Shown in pieces: positions 41,843 through 50,967 of a DNA stretch of 64,000 bases (its first letter is position 1; each line of letters begins with the position of its first letter). The DNA is from Planctomycetota bacterium. Its GTDB lineage: Bacteria > Planctomycetota > Planctomycetia > Pirellulales > PNKZ01. The DNA lies in NCBI GenBank assembly GCA_018242585.1, contig JAFEBQ010000003.1:97151-161150 (forward strand), written 5' to 3'. The translations under genes were made by a program, and so were the position numbers. Below the pieces are notes generated by a model, which was not told where the DNA came from, did not search any database, and saw only the letters and a list, made by a program, of their open reading frames with translations.

Positions 41843-43038
41843 GCTCCGGCGGCTTCGTGACGGCAGCGGCGGGTGATCAGCGCCACGGTCTGTCCCTGCC
41901 AGTTGGCCAGGATCACCGTGACTGGTTCGCCGCCCGTGCCACGCAATTGTTGGCGGAGCTTCTCGGGCTCGATGTCAACGTCCCGTTTTTTGATTTCGCG
42001 CGCGTCGTAGTTGCCGGCGCGGAGGGCTTGTTTCAGGCGCTTCTGATCGAACGGCAACTGTTCCAGCACCTCGAACGTGTCGAGGGCCGGGTCGTCAACA
42101 CGCGCCGCGCCGGTCAGATAGCCCCCGCCGGGCGTCACGGCCGTTAGCGCGAGGCGTTCGCACAGCACGTTGGTCAGCCCGGCCGCCAACACCGCCGCGT
42201 CGGGCTCGTGGACGAATGCGCCTAGCTCGTGGGCCAACGGCGGCAAGTCAGGCGCGCCGATCAGCGAGTTCACCAGCCCCCCGCGGCGCGCAATGATCGT
42301 CGCGCGTCGCAGGCCCGGCGTGCCGCTTAGCCCGCCGAACCAGGCGACCAGTTGCCGACATTCACCGCCGCGGCTGATCCACTCGAACTCCGCCTGGTCG
42401 TTCCAAGCCGCGGGCCAGCGCGCCGCCGGCGCTAGTTTGACCGCGCCGCGCGGCGCGCGTTGCAACAGCCGGTCGATGAACTCGGGAGCTGGCTCGTAAT
42501 GTGCCGCGGCGGTTACGCGCCGACCTTGCGCGCGCCGGTCGGGATCGATGTGCCAGGCCGCTTCGGGTTCGAGCGCACCGAGCGTCGTCAGCAGCATATT
42601 CACATCATCAACTATCATGCGCGTCGTCGGGGCGTTTGCAGCGGCTAGGATTGTCAAGGCTTCGTCTCGGTCAACGGCCGTCGCCGTGCCACGCTCGGCC
42701 AGGGCTCGCAGATCGCCCCCGATGCCGCAGCACAGGTCGTACACTGGGCCGGCCGTGAAACGCGCCGACTTGTACACAGCGATCCACTCGTCGGTCGCCT
42801 GTTCCAGGGCACGAGCGGCGAAGAACATCTGCTCGGGATGCGAGAACTTGTCGGCGGCCCGGCGGCGCAGGGCGACTTGATCGAGCAGCAGCCGCACGCG
42901 CCCGGCCGACAAATCGCGCCGTAGCGCCACCACCAGCGCCGGGGTCGCTTCGGCCGCCGGGTCCATGCGGGTCAGCCAGGCGCGTCCTTCATCGCCGATG
43001 AGCCAGCGCAGGTCGTCGATCGCCTCGGGTGTGTTCAC
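41839..43038 (-). CDS. THUMP-like-domain class I SAM methyltransferase
   Basis: 399 residues from a GTG at 43038 (MNTPEAIDDLRWLI); an upstream GTG at 43128 is less family-like. The SAM site is visible as VYDLCCGIGGDLRALAERG, then ATAVDRDEALT and WHIDPDRRAQGRR. The C-terminal 110 residues (including QLPFDQKRLKQALRA) match the THUMP-like module found in these planctomycete and bacterial proteins. Such enzymes are presumed RNA methyltransferases; the target is unknown. Convergent with the coiled-coil gene. No Shine-Dalgarno sequence is clear, so the start is uncertain. Confidence 0.75.
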   Translation of the reverse strand: MNTPEAIDDLRWLIGDEGRAWLTRMDPAAEATPALVVALRRDLSAGRVRLLLDQVALRRRAADKFSHPEQMFFAARALEQATDEWIAVYKSARFTAGPVYDLCCGIGGDLRALAERGTATAVDRDEALTILAAANAPTTRMIVDDVNMLLTTLGALEPEAAWHIDPDRRAQGRRVTAAAHYEPAPEFIDRLLQRAPRGAVKLAPAARWPAAWNDQAEFEWISRGGECRQLVAWFGGLSGTPGLRRATIIARRGGLVNSLIGAPDLPPLAHELGAFVHEPDAAVLAAGLTNVLCERLALTAVTPGGGYLTGAARVDDPALDTFEVLEQLPFDQKRLKQALRAGNYDAREIKKRDVDIEPEKLRQQLRGTGGEPVTVILANWQGQTVALITRRCRHEAAGA

Positions 43039-43221
43039 GGCAGTTGTGGTTCGGAACGTGCAGGTTGGGAAAGCGTTAACCGCCGGCTTGGCAAGCTGTG
43101 CGGGCCGTTCGTGCGCCGCCGGTTGCACCGATCTTACCCGGTGTTTGTGCCAGGGGGAGGGGCGTTCCGCGACGGCAACCCCGGGAAGCGATGTGGTCGA
43201 TGAAAGAGAGTAAGGAAAACT

Positions 43222-43938
43222 ATGGATTCAACAGCGACAGAAACTTCGAGCGCGGGAAGCAAAAGCATGTTGAAGCGCGCGTTCATGTTGGCCACCGTCG
43301 GCGGCGCGGCGGGGTTGCCGGTGCTGATGTCGAGCAGCGACTCGCTGCGCGACAGCCTCTACGACAAGTTTGGCCATCCATCGAATGAACCGGTGCCGCA
43401 AGTGGCCGGCGCGGCGGGGTCCACGACGCACGATTGGCAAGTGGCGGCCCCGCCGGGCGGCGCGGCCTCGAACGTCGCGCCTCCGAATCAGCCATCGAAG
43501 CTCGAAGTCCAGCCGATCTGGTCTGTCTTGCGATTCGACGTGTCGCCGGCCTGGGTGTTGGGCAACTGGTCGCGCGTTTCGACGTCGCTGGCCGATGTAC
43601 ACCACTCGGGCTATCGCGTGCCGCTGGTGACCGGGACCAACGCGGCGGACCTGGCGGGCTCGCTGACCTATTACTTCAACCAGAATCAACAGGTCGAGCG
43701 GATCATGTTCCAGGGGACCACGGGCGACGCGCGGCCGTTGGTCGATTGGCTGGCCTCGCAGTACCAATTCCAGCGCATGATCGGGCCGGACCCGAACGTG
43801 TATCTGTACCAGGTTCCGTCACAGGGGACCGTGCGGAGCGAACTGCGAATCGTGCCGGTCTCGGTCGTGCGCCAGGCGCAGCCCAACGCCCGCTTCGACG
43901 TCAATCTGGTGATGCAGCGCCCGGCGGAAAGGCGGTAA
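43222..43938 (+). CDS. Conserved-looking membrane-anchored protein, possibly DUF6690-like
   Basis: 238 residues. A short acidic N-terminus precedes a weak hydrophobic helix (LKRAFMLATVGGAAGLPVLM, about 17-36), then a Pro/Ala linker and a folded domain from about 95: FDVSPAWVLGNWSRVSTSLA, GYRVPLVTG, AGSLTYYFNQNQQVERIMFQ and LRIVPVSVV. I associate this pattern with a planctomycete-restricted domain (DUF6690-type), but from memory only. It is probably anchored by the N-terminal helix with the domain outside. Function unknown; the gene stands between a methyltransferase and a diadenylate-cyclase-like gene, both on the other strand. Confidence 0.6.
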   Translation: MDSTATETSSAGSKSMLKRAFMLATVGGAAGLPVLMSSSDSLRDSLYDKFGHPSNEPVPQVAGAAGSTTHDWQVAAPPGGAASNVAPPNQPSKLEVQPIWSVLRFDVSPAWVLGNWSRVSTSLADVHHSGYRVPLVTGTNAADLAGSLTYYFNQNQQVERIMFQGTTGDARPLVDWLASQYQFQRMIGPDPNVYLYQVPSQGTVRSELRIVPVSVVRQAQPNARFDVNLVMQRPAERR

Positions 43939-43940
43939 GG

Positions 43941-44064
43941 AGTCAGTTGTCAGTGGTCCGTTGTCAGTTGCTTGCAGAGCGACTAGCGGTTAGCAATTAG
44001 CGATTAGACCGGACAAAGAGAAAGGCACTTTCTTGCTAATCGCTAACGGCTAATCGCTAATCGC
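43941..44064. repeat. GTCCGTTG arm and TTAGCGATTAGC inverted repeat (families g and f)
   Basis: A single GTCAGTTGTCAGTGGTCCGT arm (43942-43972) is followed by an inverted pair of AGCGGTTAGCAATTAGCGATTAG (43984-44007) and CTAATCGCTAACGGCTAATCGC (44036-44063), around GAGAAAGGCACTTTCTT. It lies between convergent genes and could act as a 3'-end hairpin for both. Confidence 0.75.
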
Positions 44065-44068
44065 CTCC

Positions 44069-44989
44069 TCAATCCCCCGTTGGCTGTTCGCCGTCGCCGC
44101 CTTTCCACTTCATGGGGCGGCGGAACGGTTCGATGCGAAGGACCACTTCGCCGTTCTGGAAGATGCGAACCGTGCCGCTCGATTCGCTGACGGCCACGGC
44201 CACGGCCTTGGTGGCCCGGGTGATCGCGGCGGCGGCCCAGTGACGCGCGCCCAGGCCCTTGGACAGGGTCACCTCGGCGGCCGAGGCGTCGAGATACTGC
44301 GCGGCCGCCTCGACGGTGCCATCCGGCGCAATGATAATCGCGCCGTCCATCTGCGCGATTTCCTTGATGCCTTCGCGCACACGGGCCGACTTCAGATTTC
44401 GCTCTTTGCGGCTATAGCCTTTCACCGCATCGAAACTGGCCGAGCGGCTCATCTTGCGGACCCGCACCGTGTCGCCGACCACGAACAGCGTGCCGACTGG
44501 CTTTCCTTCGCGGCCTTCGCGACCGATTTCCAGGGCCAGGTTCACCACCGTCTGCAGAGTGTCGAGCGGCACCCGGGTTTCGAGCTGGCGCAGATCGCGC
44601 ACCGTCAGTCGGCCCAGGTGGTCCCCCAGGTCGATCACGCTGATCGAGTCGAGCTCACCCGCCTCGAAGCCGCCGTACAGAGCCACGACCGAGGAACCCG
44701 GCGCGAGCATCTCGTCGGCGATGGCTTTCAACAGGGCCTGCGAAAGCTTGTCGTAGACCGCCCCTTCGGACGCATCTAGCAACACGGCCAGCAAGCCGTT
44801 CTCGACTGCCGCGGCGACGTGGTCTTCGTTCTCGACCGCCACGATTACTTTTTGCTTGCCGGAATGTTCGCGAAGGTGCTTCCATTCGAGCGAGCCGTCT
44901 CCCATGACCAGCACGGCGTCAGTGCCGAGGGTCTCGGCCAGCTTCACGGTGGCCTCGTACAGGGTTTCGACTTGCTCGCTGAAACGCAC
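44069..44989 (-). CDS. Diadenylate cyclase-like protein (PK_C-like + DisA_N domains)
   Basis: The GTG at 44989 has an AGGA Shine-Dalgarno 6 bp upstream and gives 306 residues; a TTG at 45088 would add 33 residues of no family character. The N-terminal 145 residues look like the pyruvate-kinase-C-like alpha/beta domain (LGTDAVLVMGDGSLEWKHL, VIVAVENEDHVAAAVENG). The C-terminal part is DisA_N: MDGAIIIAPDGTVEAA holds the DGA metal motif and SKGLGARHWAAAAIT the RHR-type motif, here Arg-His-Trp. This domain order is that of archaeal DacZ rather than bacterial CdaA or DisA. It would make c-di-AMP if the Trp change is tolerated. No KhtT/KtrA-like effectors are adjacent. Confidence 0.75.
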   Translation of the reverse strand: MRFSEQVETLYEATVKLAETLGTDAVLVMGDGSLEWKHLREHSGKQKVIVAVENEDHVAAAVENGLLAVLLDASEGAVYDKLSQALLKAIADEMLAPGSSVVALYGGFEAGELDSISVIDLGDHLGRLTVRDLRQLETRVPLDTLQTVVNLALEIGREGREGKPVGTLFVVGDTVRVRKMSRSASFDAVKGYSRKERNLKSARVREGIKEIAQMDGAIIIAPDGTVEAAAQYLDASAAEVTLSKGLGARHWAAAAITRATKAVAVAVSESSGTVRIFQNGEVVLRIEPFRRPMKWKGGDGEQPTGD

Positions 44990-45093
44990 GCGCGATCCTC
45001 GCGGAGTCGACTCGAAAGACGAGTCGAGGGGGACGACCAACGACAAACTGTCGTGGGCAAATGTACGGTCTTTGGCCAGCGGGGGCAATCGAG

Positions 45094-45193
45094 ATTCCCG
45101 CCGCGGGAATGACGGAATCTGGCTTGGCGTTTGATGACTGGTCCCCAGCCGGCGGCTCCGCCGCCAAGAGCAGTGGCAAAGCCACCAGCTTGG
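45094..45193. repeat. Partial GTCATTCCCGC palindrome and CCAAGCCGGC-type repeat, copy 3
   Basis: 45094-45115 is ATTCCCGCCGCGGGAAT plus GACGG, related to 23011-23040. 45145-45193 is a diverged member of the CCAAGCCGGC family (CCAGCCGGCGGCTCCGCCGCC... CCACCAGCTTGG). Both are in the gap upstream of the diadenylate-cyclase-like gene and downstream of the large secreted protein gene. Confidence 0.7.
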
Positions 45194-45231
45194 TAAATAT
45201 GCGCCAACACCGCGAGGAAGCGAAAAATGTT

Positions 45232-47427
45232 CTAGCGGCGGCGCTGCGAGGAGCGCGACGGCGACGAGGCGCGGCTGGGATAACCGGGCGCGGGCGTGAT
45301 GGTCACGGGGCGCGGCACGCTCAACGTGCTCGCGTCGGGCTTCGCGGCGCTGCCCGGCTTGGCCGGAGCATTGCTGCCCGGAGCATCGCCGTCCGAAAGC
45401 TTCTTGTCGAGCGGCTTGGCCGCCGGAGCGTTGTCGCCTGCTTCGGGAAGCTTGGCGGGGGAGTTGTCTCCGGCCGGGGATGGCGTGCTACGGCGGCTGG
45501 CCGAGGACTCGCTGGGGGCCGAGCGCCGATCGGCGGTCGTGGCCGACGGCTGGTCGGTTTCGTCGTCGGGCGCGGCCTTGTTTAACGGCCTGGGCTCCAC
45601 GGTTGGTTTGGCCAGGTCTTCGGGCGCAGGCTTGATCGCCGTGTGGTGGAAACGGCGTTGGTCGTAGATGGCCAAGGCGTGCAGGGCGTGACCCTTGGGG
45701 CCGATTTCCCATTCTCGCTCGCGATTGCCGTACAACAGATTGGTCAGGTAATTCACCGCCGAAATGACGCGGCGATCGTCCAGTTGATTCTCGGGTAGCG
45801 AGAAGACCAGCCATTCGAGCATGTGGCCGGTTGTCTGGACGCGGCGGTCCAGGTCGTCGCGGTTGCCGCGACGCACGAACCATTCGGTGCTGAACGAGCC
45901 GTCCGTGTTCTGCAGGCTGAAGGTGTAGTTGTGGTAATCGTTCAGGTATTTTTGGGCTCGGGCGAACTGGCCATCGATGGGGCGGCCTTCGATTTCGCGC
46001 TTTCGCAGGGCATAGGCCAGCCCGGTGAGCCGGTGCGACCCGCCGCAGGCCGCCCCGCGGATCGGCGACTTGATTTCTTCCTGGATCAGTTTCGAGATCG
46101 ACCACTTCTGGCCGGCGTCGTTCTCCCACTCTTCGTCGGTGTCGAGGTAATACGACATCGAAATCAGCGTGAACGTCAGTTCGGTCCCCGTCTGGCAGGA
46201 GCGCTTCTCGCTTTCAATCAGATCGCTGATCTTGAGCTCTTTCCCCTCGACCAGCATCGGATAGCTGGCCGGCAGACGCGACTGGGCCACGATGGCCAGG
46301 AACTGGGCTGGATGCCCCTGAACGCCCACGCCGATCTTGGCGGCGATGTTCCCTCGGTCCAGTTGGAACAAGCGCTGGTTCTTGGCCGGATGGTTGTAGC
46401 ACAGGTAGCCGATCGTGTTCAGCGGCGCGCCGGTGGGGCCAGCTTGCGAGACTTCGGACTTGGTCCCATAGGCGATGATCGCGTGCATCATCTCCCACGA
46501 GTTGTGATCGCGGGTGTTCAAGCGCTTGGGCTTGTAGTATTCCAGAACGCGCCCCATTCGCTGCCGCAGGCGTTCCATTTCGGGGGACCAGTCGGCCGTC
46601 GGCGTCGATTCCGTGCTGGGGAGCCGGCGCGGCTCGTCGAGTGGCGCCTGGGAACTGCCGGTGCCGCTGCGCGAGGCGGTGCGAGGCGTGGCGGACCCCT
46701 CGGGCTTGGTTTGAGGTGGCTTCGTCTCGGCGCGCTTGGTTTCGGTGGACTTGGCGTCGGGTGACTTCGACTCCGGCTGCTTGGGGTCGGCGGCTTTCAT
46801 CGGGCCGGGCTGTTTGGCCAGGGGCACATCGCCGGTCGGTTCTGACTTGGGGGGTGTGGCCGGTTCAAGCGGCTTGGTCGTCGTCGAACGGTTAGCGCCG
46901 GGCAGCAGGGCGGGCTCGCCGGCCGGCTTGGTCGTCGCCGGTTCGGGAGTTGCTTCCTTTGGTTCGGTTACGACTGCGGGCGTCGGCTGGTAAGTCGTCG
47001 AGGCCCCGGTTTTGGTATCGCCCGAGGGTTCGTGCTTCGTTGCCGGGCCGTTTTCCGGCAGCAGTGTGTCGAACTTCGGCTTACTGGGGCGCGCGGCTAG
47101 CTTGGGCAAGTCGGGTGTGCCGGGCTTGGCGCGAGCGAAGTCTTCGTGGGTCGCGGCACCGGTCGGCGCCGTCGTCGCGCGCGAAGTGCGGCTTGTCGGG
47201 TTGGCCAACGTCGGGCTACTGAGCGAAGGTCCAGTCGCGTCCTGATTCTCGTCGGCTGCAACGGCGGCGAGTTGAATCTCCAGATCAAACACCCCGGCCG
47301 GATCGGCCGCGTGCGCTGGCACGCCCGATGCCCACGAGCTCAGCGCAATCGCAAGAACCGTCGCCGAGCACGACCAGGTGCGGCGATGGCGAGCGAAAGG
47401 GGCGGTGTCAGGGAAGCGATCAGGCAT
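45232..47427 (-). CDS. Large secreted planctomycete protein, toroid-like core with low-complexity ends
   Basis: 731 residues. A long n-region and hydrophobic helix (ATVLAIALSSWASG, about 22-36) with cleavage near AHA-AD gives export. Residues 65-280 are Pro/Thr/Lys/Ala-rich and probably disordered. The folded core (about 285-610) has repeated helical pairs with conserved aromatic and acidic patterns (NSWEMMHAIIAYGTKSE, TIGYLCYNHPAKN, RGAACGGSHRLTGLAYALRK, RVQTTGHMLEWLVFSLPE), suggesting an alpha/alpha-toroid like prenyltransferase or squalene-cyclase folds. No catalytic DxDD is seen. The tail is again low complexity, ending in an Arg/Ser patch. Likely periplasmic and structural or binding; function unknown. 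Confidence 0.65.
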   Translation of the reverse strand: MPDRFPDTAPFARHRRTWSCSATVLAIALSSWASGVPAHAADPAGVFDLEIQLAAVAADENQDATGPSLSSPTLANPTSRTSRATTAPTGAATHEDFARAKPGTPDLPKLAARPSKPKFDTLLPENGPATKHEPSGDTKTGASTTYQPTPAVVTEPKEATPEPATTKPAGEPALLPGANRSTTTKPLEPATPPKSEPTGDVPLAKQPGPMKAADPKQPESKSPDAKSTETKRAETKPPQTKPEGSATPRTASRSGTGSSQAPLDEPRRLPSTESTPTADWSPEMERLRQRMGRVLEYYKPKRLNTRDHNSWEMMHAIIAYGTKSEVSQAGPTGAPLNTIGYLCYNHPAKNQRLFQLDRGNIAAKIGVGVQGHPAQFLAIVAQSRLPASYPMLVEGKELKISDLIESEKRSCQTGTELTFTLISMSYYLDTDEEWENDAGQKWSISKLIQEEIKSPIRGAACGGSHRLTGLAYALRKREIEGRPIDGQFARAQKYLNDYHNYTFSLQNTDGSFSTEWFVRRGNRDDLDRRVQTTGHMLEWLVFSLPENQLDDRRVISAVNYLTNLLYGNREREWEIGPKGHALHALAIYDQRRFHHTAIKPAPEDLAKPTVEPRPLNKAAPDDETDQPSATTADRRSAPSESSASRRSTPSPAGDNSPAKLPEAGDNAPAAKPLDKKLSDGDAPGSNAPAKPGSAAKPDASTLSVPRPVTITPAPGYPSRASSPSRSSQRRR

Positions 47428-47629
47428 GGCGGAGGTGAATGGTCGGCAGGAGGGACGCGGACAGTCGAGGTCGATGACAGCGCCGCTAGCAGGGCTGGCA
47501 GCGCTGGGCGAGAACTGAGGATTGTATCGGCGATGCGCCCTTCAAAGTTGATTAGCTGAACGGTAAACGAACAGTCGTCAGGAAAACACTGAGCGCGGGA
47601 TCGCGCACCGGCAAAACTGAATTACAAAA

Positions 47630-48337
47630 CTAGAAAAATCGGCGTTTCATTTTCTCGCCGACGGAAATCTGGGCAGGCTCTTCGCCGCTGCCCGTGGTGT
47701 ACTTGCGCCAGGCGCCGACGTCGTCGCCAAAGTCCTTGCCGCTGATCTCGCGCAAGGCGACGACCGCGCGATACTGCAGGGCCGGGTCGCGATCATCGAG
47801 AATCGCCGCCAACGTCGGCACGGCGGACTTGTCCTTCAACGTGCCCAGGTTCTTGATGGCACAGGTGCGGACGTCGAGTTCGCTGTCCTCGGTCATTTCC
47901 ATCAGAATCTTCACGCCGTCGGGGCCGCCCCGCTTGCCCCAGGCTTCGCAAGCTCGCAACCGCACGTCCCGGTCGGCGTCGTGTACGGCTGCCGTGATAA
48001 CCGCCGTGGCGGCGGGCGAATCGAACGAGGCCAGTGTGTGAACAATATGAGCGCGAATCCAGGGGTCTTGCTCCGACTGGATCAATTGGCCCAGCTTGAC
48101 CGATTCAGCCTGTTGCTCTTCGGGGGACATTTTGTTGGCCTTCTTGGCCAGTTCGGTCATGGCCTGCATCCGCTCACGCGGCGAGATGATCTCGGGCCCA
48201 GGGGGCTTCTTCTTCTTGCTGCCAAACATGGCCCACTTATTGTTGGACGAAAACATATCGCCGGCACAGCCGACGCAACACGCCAACAACAACAAAATGA
48301 CCAGTGACCGCGAGCGGCCCAAGCGCATGAACAGCAT
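47630..48337 (-). CDS. HEAT-repeat lipoprotein
   Basis: About 235 residues from the ATG at 48337 (48328 is also possible). MRLGRSRSLVILLLLACCVG is a lipoprotein signal with lipobox LACC or CVGC, so the protein is lipidated near residue 20-27. Residues 100-220 hold HEAT/PBS-lyase-type repeats: DPWIRAHIVHTLASFD, DRDVRLRACEAWGKRGG, ELDVRTCAIKNLGTLKD and DPALQYRAVVALREISG. HEAT repeats bind proteins. A longer reading from 48448 is possible but hides the signal. It is divergent from the DUF1570 gene at 48675 and lies downstream of no clear operon partner. Confidence 0.7.
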   Translation of the reverse strand: MLFMRLGRSRSLVILLLLACCVGCAGDMFSSNNKWAMFGSKKKKPPGPEIISPRERMQAMTELAKKANKMSPEEQQAESVKLGQLIQSEQDPWIRAHIVHTLASFDSPAATAVITAAVHDADRDVRLRACEAWGKRGGPDGVKILMEMTEDSELDVRTCAIKNLGTLKDKSAVPTLAAILDDRDPALQYRAVVALREISGKDFGDDVGAWRKYTTGSGEEPAQISVGEKMKRRFF

Positions 48338-48462
48338 GGCTAAACCAGCGCCAAGGAGGTGGATGACAATTCGAGAAACGGACGGGACAAGCGTGCGAGG
48401 AGATCGGGCGGGGGGCGGAGTATAGCAATCGACCCGATCCTGGGCCAAGATGGGTTGGAGGG

Positions 48463-48543
48463 ATTAGCTGTTAGCGATTAGCGGCTAGCGATTAGACAAA
48501 AAATCTGATTTAGCCGCCTTTCTAATCGCTAATTGCTAATAGC
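48463..48543. repeat. Inverted repeat of TTAGCGATTAGC words (family f)
   Basis: The left arm TTAGCTGTTAGCGATTAGCGG... (48464-48505) and right arm TCTAATCGCTAATTGCTAAT (48521-48541) enclose AAAAAATCTGATTTAGCCGCC. It lies in the divergent gap between the HEAT lipoprotein and DUF1570 genes. Confidence 0.75.
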
Positions 48544-48674
48544 TTGTTGAGTGCCAGCACTGTCAGCGCCCGGTGGTCCTCATGATTCTCTAGCAGTTGC
48601 CCAGGCCTTTCCGCTATGCTCTCGCCCCCTTGGTCGGCCCGGAGTCGCCGACCACCAGACCCCGTGAACCAACC

Positions 48675-49856
48675 ATGTCGTGGCTGTGGGCAATTCGCTG
48701 CTGGCGATCGGCGCCGCTCTCCCTGATTGGGGCGCTAGCGGTCGCCTGGCTGTTCGTCGCCATGCCGGCGCGCGCCATCGAGCGGCTGGTCATCACCGTC
48801 GACGGTCGCGAGCAGGACGTGGCGGGCCGCGTGCTGGTCGAGACGCCAGAAGGAAGCCTGTTGATGCAGAGCGCCGACGGCCGCGACTGGGTCATCGAGC
48901 CGACTCAGATTGTTCGTCGCGAAAAGGATGAAACGCCGTTCGTCTCCCTGACCGCGGCCGAGTTGGGCAAGCAGCTTCTGACCGAGCTGCCCGAGGGATT
49001 CGAGACCTACTCGACGCAGAACTATCTGATTTGCCACAACACGTCCAAGGCCTATGCCCAGTGGTGCGGCGCGCTGTTCGAGCAGTTGTATCGGGCGTTC
49101 TCCAATTACTGGACCAAGCGGGGCGTCGATCTGAAGAAGCCCGAGTTCCCGCTGGTGGCGATCGTCTTTGCCGACAAGCTTTCCTTCGCCAGTCACGCCC
49201 GGCCCGAGCTGGGGGACGCCACCGACGCGATCATCGGCTATTACAACTTTCAGACCAATCGGATGACGATGTACGATCTGACCGGCATCGAGGCGCTGCG
49301 TCGCCCCGGCGCGCGGCGGACGACCTCGACGCAGATCAACGAGATGTTGTCGCTGCCCGAGGCCGAGCGAACCGTGGCCACGATCATCCACGAGGCGACG
49401 CACCAGATCGCATTCAACTGTGGCTTGCAAGCGCGCTATAGCGATGCGCCCTTGTGGCTGAGCGAAGGATTGGCGGTGTTCTTCGAGACGCCCGACCTGA
49501 AAAGCTCAAAGGGCTGGAGCGCCATCGGCAGCGTGAATCACGTCCGCCTCAACCTGTTTCGCGAGACGTTGCGCGGCCGGCCGCCCGACAGCCTGCAAAC
49601 CCTGATCGCCGACGACAAGCGCTTTCGCGACCCCAAGCAAGGGCAGCTCGCCTATGCCGAGGCCTGGTCGCTGCACTATTACCTGTCGCGGGTAAAGCCC
49701 AAGCAGTACATCGAGTACTTGAAGATGGAGTCGCAGAAGCCGCCGCTGGTGGCCGACACGCCCGAGCAACGGCTGCAAGACTTCAAGCAATTCTTCGGGG
49801 CCGAGTTACCGCAGCTCGACAACGAGTTCGTGCGGTACATGATGAAGGTGCATTGA
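48675..49856 (+). CDS. Secreted DUF1570 protein with HExxH metalloprotease motif
   Basis: 393 residues from the ATG at 48675. A signal peptide is visible (CWRSAPLSLIGALAVAWLFV, cleavage near ARA, residue 34). A short beta region (VITVDGREQDVAGRVLVETP) precedes the DUF1570 domain. It contains HEATH at 239-243, a zincin HExxH, with a downstream LWLSEGLAVFFE whose Glu is in place for the third ligand (gluzincin-like). DUF1570 proteins are abundant in planctomycetes and are presumed extracytoplasmic peptidases. The C-terminal YAEAWSLHYYLSR and DFKQFFGAELPQLD fit the family. Substrate unknown. Confidence 0.8.
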   Translation: MSWLWAIRCWRSAPLSLIGALAVAWLFVAMPARAIERLVITVDGREQDVAGRVLVETPEGSLLMQSADGRDWVIEPTQIVRREKDETPFVSLTAAELGKQLLTELPEGFETYSTQNYLICHNTSKAYAQWCGALFEQLYRAFSNYWTKRGVDLKKPEFPLVAIVFADKLSFASHARPELGDATDAIIGYYNFQTNRMTMYDLTGIEALRRPGARRTTSTQINEMLSLPEAERTVATIIHEATHQIAFNCGLQARYSDAPLWLSEGLAVFFETPDLKSSKGWSAIGSVNHVRLNLFRETLRGRPPDSLQTLIADDKRFRDPKQGQLAYAEAWSLHYYLSRVKPKQYIEYLKMESQKPPLVADTPEQRLQDFKQFFGAELPQLDNEFVRYMMKVH

Positions 49857-49860
49857 GGGG

Positions 49861-49974
49861 AAGTTGCGAGTTGCTGGTTCCTGGTTGCTAGGAACTGCAA
49901 TCGGCACATTGGTGGGCACCGCTATTGGTTTGATGCCCCTCACTAGCAACCAGCAACTAGCCGCTAGCAACTTT
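49861..49974. repeat. Inverted repeat of GTTGCTAG words (family e)
   Basis: The left arm AGTTGCGAGTTGCTGGTTCC (49861-49890) and right arm ACTAGCAACCAGCAACTAGC (49941-49972) enclose about 50 bp. It sits precisely between two convergent stops (49856 and 49977), as at 29757. Confidence 0.75.
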
Positions 49975-49976
49975 TC

Positions 49977-50531
49977 TTACACTGGCGGCGGTTCGATGCC
50001 GAAGTCGCGGATCGAGAACAGGCTTTGGAACGGATAGCCCTTGGCGCGGAACGCCTCGGCGCCCCCTTCCATGCGATCGATGATCGCCAGCACGCCGACG
50101 ATTTTCAGCCCGAACGCCTCGGCCCGCTCGATGGCCAGCAATGACGACCCGCCGGTGGTGACCACGTCTTCGACGATCACGGCTGTCTCGCCCGGCGCGA
50201 CCGGGCCTTCGAGATAGCGCAACAGGCCGTGCCCCTTGGGCTCTTTGCGGACCATGAAGCCGCGCAGCGGAATGCCTCGCGCGCCGGCCACGGTGAGGAC
50301 GGCCGCGGCGATGGGGTCGGCGCCGATCGACATGCCGCCGACGGCGTGGGGCCGCTCGGTCGGCAGTAGTTCGAGCAGGCCTTCGCCGATCAATTTCGCC
50401 CCGGCGGCGTCGAGCGTAACTTGTTTGCCGTCGAGGTAGTAGGTCGCTTTGCGTCCCGAGGCGAGGGTAAAGTCCCCGAACTTCAATGCCTTGTCGGCGA
50501 TCAATTGTTTGAGAGCAGCGCGGTCGTACAC
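49977..50531 (-). CDS. pyrE: Orotate phosphoribosyltransferase
   Basis: 184 residues from a GTG at 50531. PyrE converts orotate and PRPP to OMP in pyrimidine synthesis. The PRPP-binding loop is AVIVEDVVTTGGSSLLAI, with the flexible catalytic loop FMVRKEPKGHG (Lys residues) and substrate region FTLASGRKATYYLDGK. Length and motifs are standard. A convergent hairpin repeat lies directly after the stop. No other pyr genes are nearby. A protein lacking these features is unlikely here. Confidence 0.93.
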   Translation of the reverse strand: MYDRAALKQLIADKALKFGDFTLASGRKATYYLDGKQVTLDAAGAKLIGEGLLELLPTERPHAVGGMSIGADPIAAAVLTVAGARGIPLRGFMVRKEPKGHGLLRYLEGPVAPGETAVIVEDVVTTGGSSLLAIERAEAFGLKIVGVLAIIDRMEGGAEAFRAKGYPFQSLFSIRDFGIEPPPV

Positions 50532-50640
50532 GGCAGTCGACTCCCGGCGGTATGGTGCGTGAGCAATTCGGTTGCTGTTCTATATCACGCGACCGCCGCT
50601 GGGACTATGGGGGGCCGGCCTGTAGAGGAAGAAGAATTCG

Positions 50641-50811
50641 ACCACGACGACACGACGGACACGACGTAGGAAAGGATGAACGAAGATTGGTGAGTGCTGA
50701 ATAAGAGGCGCGTGGACCTGTGGTCGTGCGGCTAATCCCAAGACATGGCATTTTTCGCCCCTTGCTGCCCCCCAGCCTCTTGCCTTTTCCGACGTCGTGT
50801 CGTCGTGGTCG
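50641..50811. repeat. Inverted repeat of ACCACGACGACACGACG words (family c)
   Basis: The left arm CACGACGACACGACGGACAC (50643-50666) and right arm GACGTCGTGTCGTCGTGGTC (50791-50810) enclose about 125 bp. Part of the 436-bp gap (50532-50967) between pyrE and the aminotransferase; the remainder holds the aminotransferase leader and no recognised gene. Confidence 0.75.
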
Positions 50812-50967
50812 ACTGCTCCGCGGGATTTTGCCCGAGAATTTGCGTCTTCTCTGAGCCGTTTCGCCCCGCTCGCGTTGCCTGGATTTTCCACTTAGAATGT
50901 TGGGTTCTGTGGCTACCGCTCGTCGCCTGTTCTATTCATCGGTTGTTCGCCGTTAAAGGAAATGTCT

